Position numbers and translations under genes: made by a program
Assembly: GCF_004570845.1 (NCBI RefSeq)
Contig: NZ_SPQZ01000003.1
Coordinates: 1-64,000, forward strand
From: Orlajensenia leifsoniae
GTDB taxonomy: Bacteria > Actinomycetota > Actinomycetes > Actinomycetales > Microbacteriaceae
Direction: 5' to 3'
DNA: 64,000 nucleotides
Notes under the pieces: generated by a model
What the model saw: only the letters and a program-made list of their open reading frames with translations
Database searches by the model: none
What the model was told of the DNA's origin: nothing
Shown: one piece after another, positions 60,001 to 64,000 of the stretch
Layout of the letters: the number at the start of each line of letters is the position of its first letter
How positions within the stretch are numbered: position 1 is the first letter of the stretch

Positions 60001-60711
60001 TCAGAGGGCGAGGGGCTTGGTACCGCGGTGCAGCGCGACGACGCCGGCCGTGAGGTTGCGGTGCGCGACGTCGGTGTACCCGGCGGCGCGCAGCCAGCCA
60101 CTCAGGGTGGGCTGGTCGGGCCAGTCGTTGATCGACTCGTTGAGGTAGTCGTAGGCGGAGTCGTTCGAGCTCGACAGCTTCACCAGCGGCGGCATCACGT
60201 AGCGCTGGTAGACGCCGTAGCCGAACCGCACGAAGCCGAGTGGAGGGGTAGAGAACTCGCAGATAACGAGGCGGCCGCCCGGCTTGGTCACCCTGAAGAA
60301 CTCGGCGAGCGCCTTCTGCGGCTCGACGACGTTGCGCAGTCCGAAGGAGATGGTGACGGCGTCGAAGGAGGCGTCGTCGAACGGCAGCTTCGTGGCATCC
60401 GCCTCGACGAAGACGATGTTGGTCGCTCCGGCCTGGCGGCGGCGTCCGACCTCGATCATGCCCGGGGAGAAATCGGCTGCGGTCACCCAGGCGCCGCTCG
60501 CGGCGAGGGAGGCGCTGGAGGTTCCCGTACCGGCGGCGACGTCGAGCACCGATTCGCCGCGAACCGGTGCGACCGCACGGGTCGTGGCCCGGCGCCAGAG
60601 TGCGGCGTTGCCCATCGACAGCACCGTGTTGGTGCGGTCGTAGCTCGCGGCGACGTCGTCGAACATGGCGGAGACCTGCTCGGGCTGCTTGCGAAGATCG
60701 GCGCGCGTCAT
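60001..60711 (-). CDS. menG: demethylmenaquinone methyltransferase
   Basis: 236 residues. VSAMFDDVAASYDRTNTVLSMG at the start, SAM site VLDVAAGTGTSSASLAASGAWVTAADFSPGMI and ISFGLRNVVEPQKALAEFFRVTKPGGRLVICEFSTPP are the UbiE/MenG signature. It performs the last methylation of menaquinone synthesis. TAAACT lies 6 bases before the ATG (leaderless). A 65-base gap separates it from the polyprenyl synthase gene downstream. Confidence 0.92.
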   Translation of the reverse strand: MTRADLRKQPEQVSAMFDDVAASYDRTNTVLSMGNAALWRRATTRAVAPVRGESVLDVAAGTGTSSASLAASGAWVTAADFSPGMIEVGRRRQAGATNIVFVEADATKLPFDDASFDAVTISFGLRNVVEPQKALAEFFRVTKPGGRLVICEFSTPPLGFVRFGYGVYQRYVMPPLVKLSSSNDSAYDYLNESINDWPDQPTLSGWLRAAGYTDVAHRNLTAGVVALHRGTKPLAL

Positions 60712-60835
60712 GTCTCGAGTTTAGGCGGCAGGCGATCCGTTCCGTCCCGCGCTGCGAACACCCTGACAGCGGGAACAGGATGCGTCTGCATGCGGTTACC
60801 GCTGACGACCCCAGTACGACGACGAAAGGCAACTC

Positions 60836-61123
60836 ATGAAGAAGGCCATCTGGAACGGTGCGGTTCTCGCGGAGTCCGACGAGACCATCGAGGTCGAAGG
60901 GAACCAGTACTTCCCGGCTGCCGCCCTCGACCCGCAGTACTTCAGCGCCAGCGAGCGCCACACCGTGTGCTCCTGGAAGGGAACCGCCAGCTACTTCCAC
61001 GTGACCGTCGACGGCACGCAGAACGCCGATGCCGCCTGGACCTACCCCGCGCCGCTTCCCGCCGCCGAGAACATCACCGACTACGTGGCCTTCTGGCGCG
61101 GGGTCGAGGTCGTCGACGCGTGA
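60836..61123 (+). CDS. DUF427 protein
   Basis: 95 residues of a single compact beta domain: KKAIWNGAVLAESDETIEVEGNQYFP, then TVCSWKGTASYFHVTVDG with the conserved CxWKG, and VAFWRGVEV at the end. Common in actinobacteria, function unknown. GAAAGG precedes the ATG. Divergent from menG and followed by two family B repeats. Confidence 0.85.
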   Translation: MKKAIWNGAVLAESDETIEVEGNQYFPAAALDPQYFSASERHTVCSWKGTASYFHVTVDGTQNADAAWTYPAPLPAAENITDYVAFWRGVEVVDA

Positions 61124-61133
61124 CTTTCGCAAC

Positions 61134-61172
61134 CGCTCGCCGAGAGCCGAGCGAAGCGACCGCTCGAAGCGC
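61134..61172. repeat. intergenic palindromic repeat, family B, copy 6
   Basis: CGCTCGCCGAGAGCC to CCGCTCGAAGCGC, 10 bases after the DUF427 stop; head-to-head with copy 7. Confidence 0.6.
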
Positions 61173-61181
61173 GCGCAGCTG

Positions 61182-61220
61182 GCGCTTCGGCCGCGGACTT
61201 CGTCCGGGCCTCAGCGAGCG
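61182..61220. repeat. intergenic palindromic repeat, family B, inverted copy 7
   Basis: GCGCTTCGGCCGCGGAC through CCTCAGCGAGCG is copy 3 in inverse orientation, almost without change. Copies 6 and 7 can form one long hairpin before menF. Confidence 0.65.
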
Positions 61221-61241
61221 GTGAGCGACGCGTAGGCTGAG

Positions 61242-62507
61242 ATGGTGACGGCGACGGAGTCCCGGGTGCGGGCATTGCGAATCGAGACGACCCCCGTCGA
61301 CGGCATCCGCTCGCTCCTCTTCTTCGCGGAGCAGCGCTCCCCGTTGCTCTGGATGCGCCGCGGCGAGGGCTTCGCCGGTGCCGGAGAGGCCCTGCGCCTC
61401 GAGTTCAGCGGCCCGACTCGGTTCACGGATGCCGCTGCCGCCTGGGCCGAGGTCGCCGGCCTCGCGCAGGTGCACGACTCCGTCGGCCTGCCGGGAACCG
61501 GTCTCGTCGCCTTCGGCACCTTCGGTTTCGCCGACGACTCGAGCGCCACCAGCGTGCTCATCGTGCCGGAGATCATCGTGGGCCGGCGCGGCTCCCACTC
61601 GTGGGTGACGCGGGTGTCCGCGGTGGACGCTGCAGACGGATCAGACGCATCAGCCCGCGCCGACGATCCCGTTGCCACGGCCTTCGGCGACGACTACAGG
61701 GTGACCTTCCGACCCGGCGAGCTGCCGCCGGCCGCCTTCATGGAGGCCGTCGCATCCGCTGTTCGGCATATCTCGGCATCCGACGCCCGCAAGGTGGTGC
61801 TCGCCCGCGATCTGGTCGGCACGGTGCCTTCGGGCAGCGACCTGCGCCGGGTTCTGGCCGAGCTCGCGCTCGGCTACCCGGACTGCTGGACGTTCTCGGT
61901 CGACGGCATGCTGGGATCGAGCCCGGAGACCCTGGTGCGCTCGGAGGCCGGCACGGTCTCGGCCCGCGTGCTCGCGGGCACGGCTCCGCGTGGTCGCGAC
62001 GCCGTGACCGACGAGAACGTCGCGGCCAGCCTGTCGCGATCGCAGAAGGACCTCGCAGAGCACGGCTTCGCGGTGCAGAGCGTGCTCGCCACCCTCGGAC
62101 CGCACACCACGCGCCTGCAGAACTCGCAGCCGTTCACCCTGCAGCTGCCCAACCTCTGGCACTTGGCGACGGACGTCGAGGGGGTGCTGCACGACGGCTC
62201 GACATCACTCGACCTGGTCGCCGCGATGCATCCGACAGCGGCTGTCGCGGGCACGCCGACGGATGCCGCCCTGACGATCATCCGCGAGCTCGAGCCCTTC
62301 GACCGCGGTCGCTACGCCGGGCCCGTGGGCTGGATCGACGCCCACGGCGACGGCGAGTGGGCCATCGCCCTGCGCTGCGCCCAGGTGGACGCCGATGACA
62401 GCGTTCGGGCATATGCCGGATGCGGCATAGTCGCCGACAGCGTGCCGGCCGAGGAGCTGGCGGAGTCGCGCATCAAGTTCCGGCCGATCGTCGAAGTGTT
62501 CGCCTGA
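61242..62507 (+). CDS. menF: isochorismate synthase
   Basis: 421 residues. The chorismate-binding domain takes the C-terminal 260: VRHISASDARKVVLARDLVG, CWTFSVDGMLGSSPETLVR, VLAGTAPRGRDAVTDE, KDLAEHGFAVQSVLATL, LHPTAAVAGTP-type AAMHPTAAVAGTP, and AGPVGWIDAHGDGEWAIALRCAQV. It converts chorismate to isochorismate, the first step toward menaquinone; entC-like siderophore use is less likely next to menG and menD. TAGGCT sits 6 bases before the GTG at 61245, so the true start may be that codon rather than the ATG at 61242. Confidence 0.88.
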   Translation: MVTATESRVRALRIETTPVDGIRSLLFFAEQRSPLLWMRRGEGFAGAGEALRLEFSGPTRFTDAAAAWAEVAGLAQVHDSVGLPGTGLVAFGTFGFADDSSATSVLIVPEIIVGRRGSHSWVTRVSAVDAADGSDASARADDPVATAFGDDYRVTFRPGELPPAAFMEAVASAVRHISASDARKVVLARDLVGTVPSGSDLRRVLAELALGYPDCWTFSVDGMLGSSPETLVRSEAGTVSARVLAGTAPRGRDAVTDENVAASLSRSQKDLAEHGFAVQSVLATLGPHTTRLQNSQPFTLQLPNLWHLATDVEGVLHDGSTSLDLVAAMHPTAAVAGTPTDAALTIIRELEPFDRGRYAGPVGWIDAHGDGEWAIALRCAQVDADDSVRAYAGCGIVADSVPAEELAESRIKFRPIVEVFA

Positions 62508-62513
62508 CCCGCT

Positions 62514-62534
62514 CGCTGAGGGCCGAACTCAGCG
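62514..62534. terminator. hairpin between menF and PPK2, within family B copy 8
   Basis: CGCTGAG, loop GGCCGAA, CTCAGCG. A shortened family B copy (62510-62537) doubling as a terminator between convergent genes. Confidence 0.5.
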
Positions 62535-62544
62535 GGCACTCCCC

Positions 62545-63402
62545 TCAGCTGGCCGCCAGCCGCGCCTTCTCGTGCTCGACGTCGTACTCGGGCTTCGGCC
62601 ACTGCGGGTCGATCGACTGCAGCGCGTCGATGAGCAGGTGCTGCACCGCCAGGCGGGCGTACCACTTGCGGTTGGCCGGAACGACGTACCAGGGAGCATC
62701 CGTCGTCGACGTCTCGTCGAACACGCGCTGGTATGCGGCCTGGTAGTCGTTCCAGAGCAGCCTCTCCGTCACGTCGCCGGGGTTGTACTTCCAGTGCTTG
62801 TCGGGACGCTCGAGGCGGGCTGCTAGCCGTTCCTTCTGCTCGTCCGAGCTGATGTGCAGCATCACCTTCACGATGACGGTGCCGTTCGCGACCAGCTCCT
62901 CCTCGAACGCGACGATGTCGTGGAAGCGCTGGGCGATCACGTCGTCGGGGGCGAGCTTGCGCACGGAGCCGATGAGCACGTCCTCGTAGTGCGAGCGGTC
63001 GAAGACTCCGATCTGTCCGGCGCGCGGCACCTCCCGGTGCACCCTCCAGAGGAAGTCGTGCGCCAGCTCCTCCTCGGTCGGCGCCTTGAAGGCATGCAGG
63101 TGCACACCGCCCGGGTCGACGGCGCCCACGACGTGCTTCACAATGCCGCCCTTGCCCGCGGTGTCCATCGCCTGCAGCACCAGCAGAACCGATCGCGTGC
63201 CGCCGACAGTGCTGTCGGCGAAGAACTTCTCCTGCAGGGTGGCGAGCACCTCTGCGCCCTCGGCGAGCGCTCCGACGGCGTCGCGCTTGCGCCCGGCGTA
63301 GCCCGGGGTGGCGTCAGGATCGGCGTCGGCGAGCAGGAACCCCGGCTCGACACGCAGCAGCGGCGCGGGATCCTCGCGCCAGAAGGTCTCGAATTCGGCC
63401 AA
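62545..63402 (-). CDS. polyphosphate kinase 2 family protein
   Basis: 285 residues. Walker A VLQAMDTAGKGG (about 74-85), the FKAPTEEELAHDFLWR lid, Walker B FDRSHYEDVL and ERLAARLERPDKHWKYNPGD are the PPK2 set. These enzymes move phosphate between polyphosphate and nucleotides; the class (AMP or ADP user) is not certain. Start is TTG at 63402, supported by GGGAGG 6 bases ahead; no ATG or GTG fits. Convergent with menF. Confidence 0.88.
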   Translation of the reverse strand: MAEFETFWREDPAPLLRVEPGFLLADADPDATPGYAGRKRDAVGALAEGAEVLATLQEKFFADSTVGGTRSVLLVLQAMDTAGKGGIVKHVVGAVDPGGVHLHAFKAPTEEELAHDFLWRVHREVPRAGQIGVFDRSHYEDVLIGSVRKLAPDDVIAQRFHDIVAFEEELVANGTVIVKVMLHISSDEQKERLAARLERPDKHWKYNPGDVTERLLWNDYQAAYQRVFDETSTTDAPWYVVPANRKWYARLAVQHLLIDALQSIDPQWPKPEYDVEHEKARLAAS

Positions 63403-63465
63403 CGGATGCCTCCCTGCGTCGCGGATTCCCCCATCCTGCCCTACGGGCGAGGGACTTCCCAGTGG

Positions 63466-63500
63466 TTCGACCGCGGACTCCGCCCGGGCCGCAGCGAGCG
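63466..63500. repeat. intergenic palindromic repeat, family B, inverted copy 9
   Basis: TTCGACCGCGGACTCCG to GCAGCGAGCG, between the start of the PPK2 gene and the end of menD. Confidence 0.6.
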
Positions 63501-63509
63501 TGAAGGGCG

Positions 63510-64000
63510 TCAGCGCGGCAGCGGGACCTCGAGGATGGTGGGACCCGTGACGGGCGCTGTGAGCGCATCCGTCAGTCGCCCCTGGTTCTCGGCGCGCCGG
63601 TACTCCCAGCCGTACGCTGCCGCCAGGGCCGAGAGGTCGGCGGACTGGGGGGTGTAGAGCACGCGGTCGAAGGCATCGCGAGGAGCGCTGGCGGCGACCT
63701 CCAGGGTGTCGAAGATGGTGCCGCCGCCGTCGTTGCCGACCACGAGCAGCACTCGAGGGCGCACCTCTCCGGTCCCGATGAGCAGCGAACCGGCATCGTG
63801 CAGCAGCGTGAGATCGCCGAGCAGCACTCTGGTGACCCCGGGCGCTCCGCCGGCCTGACTGGCGACGGCGATGCCGAGAGCTGTGGAGACGGTGCCGTCG
63901 ATTCCGGCGAGACCGCGGTTGGAGTGCACCCTGATGCGCTTTCCGGGCACGGCGCGGTCTGCGTCGCGGATGAGGCGCGACGCGCCGAACATCAACCTGT
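63510..64000 (-). CDS. menD: MenD, C-terminal fragment (SEPHCHC synthase)
   Basis: About 163 residues; the gene runs off the window at 64000 so its start is missing. The fragment is the thiamine-diphosphate-binding domain: [33 protein letters not shown] with the GD cofactor motif and [14 protein letters not shown], all characteristic of MenD. It makes 2-succinyl-5-enolpyruvyl-6-hydroxy-3-cyclohexene-1-carboxylate from isochorismate and 2-oxoglutarate, the step after MenF. Confidence 0.9.
   Translation of the reverse strand, partial: RLMFGASRLIRDADRAVPGKRIRVHSNRGLAGIDGTVSTALGIAVASQAGGAPGVTRVLLGDLTLLHDAGSLLIGTGEVRPRVLLVVGNDGGGTIFDTLEVAASAPRDAFDRVLYTPQSADLSALAAAYGWEYRRAENQGRLTDALTAPVTGPTILEVPLPR

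Overview
The window is high-GC DNA (around 70% by eye) with dense, mostly non-overlapping or slightly overlapping genes. GTG and TTG starts, leaderless-looking starts, menaquinone genes, an MsiK-style sugar transporter lacking its own ATPase and a very high frequency of GGATGCC/GGCATCC words all point to an actinobacterium, most likely of the family Microbacteriaceae. This is inferred from style and gene content; no rRNA is present. I see no insertion sequence, prophage or CRISPR array. The text looks like chromosome backbone with metabolic islands.

Layout. 1-3.5 kb: end of an HNH gene, an FBP zinc-finger protein, a cupin, a membrane-anchored molybdopterin oxidoreductase and an orphan encapsulated-ferritin-like protein. 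3.5-9.1 kb: a FrcBCA-type sugar ABC operon with a monooxygenase-fold gene coupled to its end, divergent from a LacI regulator and a PfkB sugar kinase; two matching operators lie between them. 9.2-11.5 kb: a DUF1801 gene with an apparent frameshift, two small membrane proteins and a YidC homologue. 11.7-15 kb: 3-hydroxybutyrate dehydrogenase plus MFS transporter, divergent from a LysR regulator. 14.9-20.6 kb: a giant secreted protein of eleven DUF11 repeats. 20.7-25 kb: flavin proteins and a GH13 enzyme coupled to an LLM oxidoreductase. 25.1-31.3 kb: a SRPBCC/CrtI-like pair, a candidate small RNA, a cupin with its XRE/MmyB regulator, and a HerA-like ATPase with a membrane partner. 31.5-38.4 kb: alcohol dehydrogenase, fasciclin protein divergent from an ECF sigma/anti-sigma pair, MarR-like regulator, AI-2E transporter and a coiled secreted protein. 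38.5-38.7 kb: tRNA-Met and tRNA-Thr.

38.8-47 kb is a maltodextrin locus: a neopullulanase-like GH13, MalG, MalF, MalE and a divergent alpha-glucosidase, with two LacI-type operators in the divergent promoter. A LacI regulator at 52.4 kb is a candidate for reading them. 47-55.9 kb holds a DUF559 nuclease-like protein, an M23 peptidase, an inositol monophosphatase, a NmrA-like reductase with its HxlR regulator, tRNA-Tyr, YajQ, a NudK-like Nudix enzyme and an alpha/beta hydrolase. 56-64 kb: a class III aminotransferase, a FprA-type reductase, then menaquinone genes (polyprenyl diphosphate synthase, MenG, MenF and the end of MenD) mixed with DUF427 and PPK2.

Between genes, four families of palindromic repeats recur, nearly always at 3' ends of genes. 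They, the candidate small RNA at about 27.75-27.87 kb, the operator pairs and the orphan ferritin-like gene are the least ordinary parts of the window.
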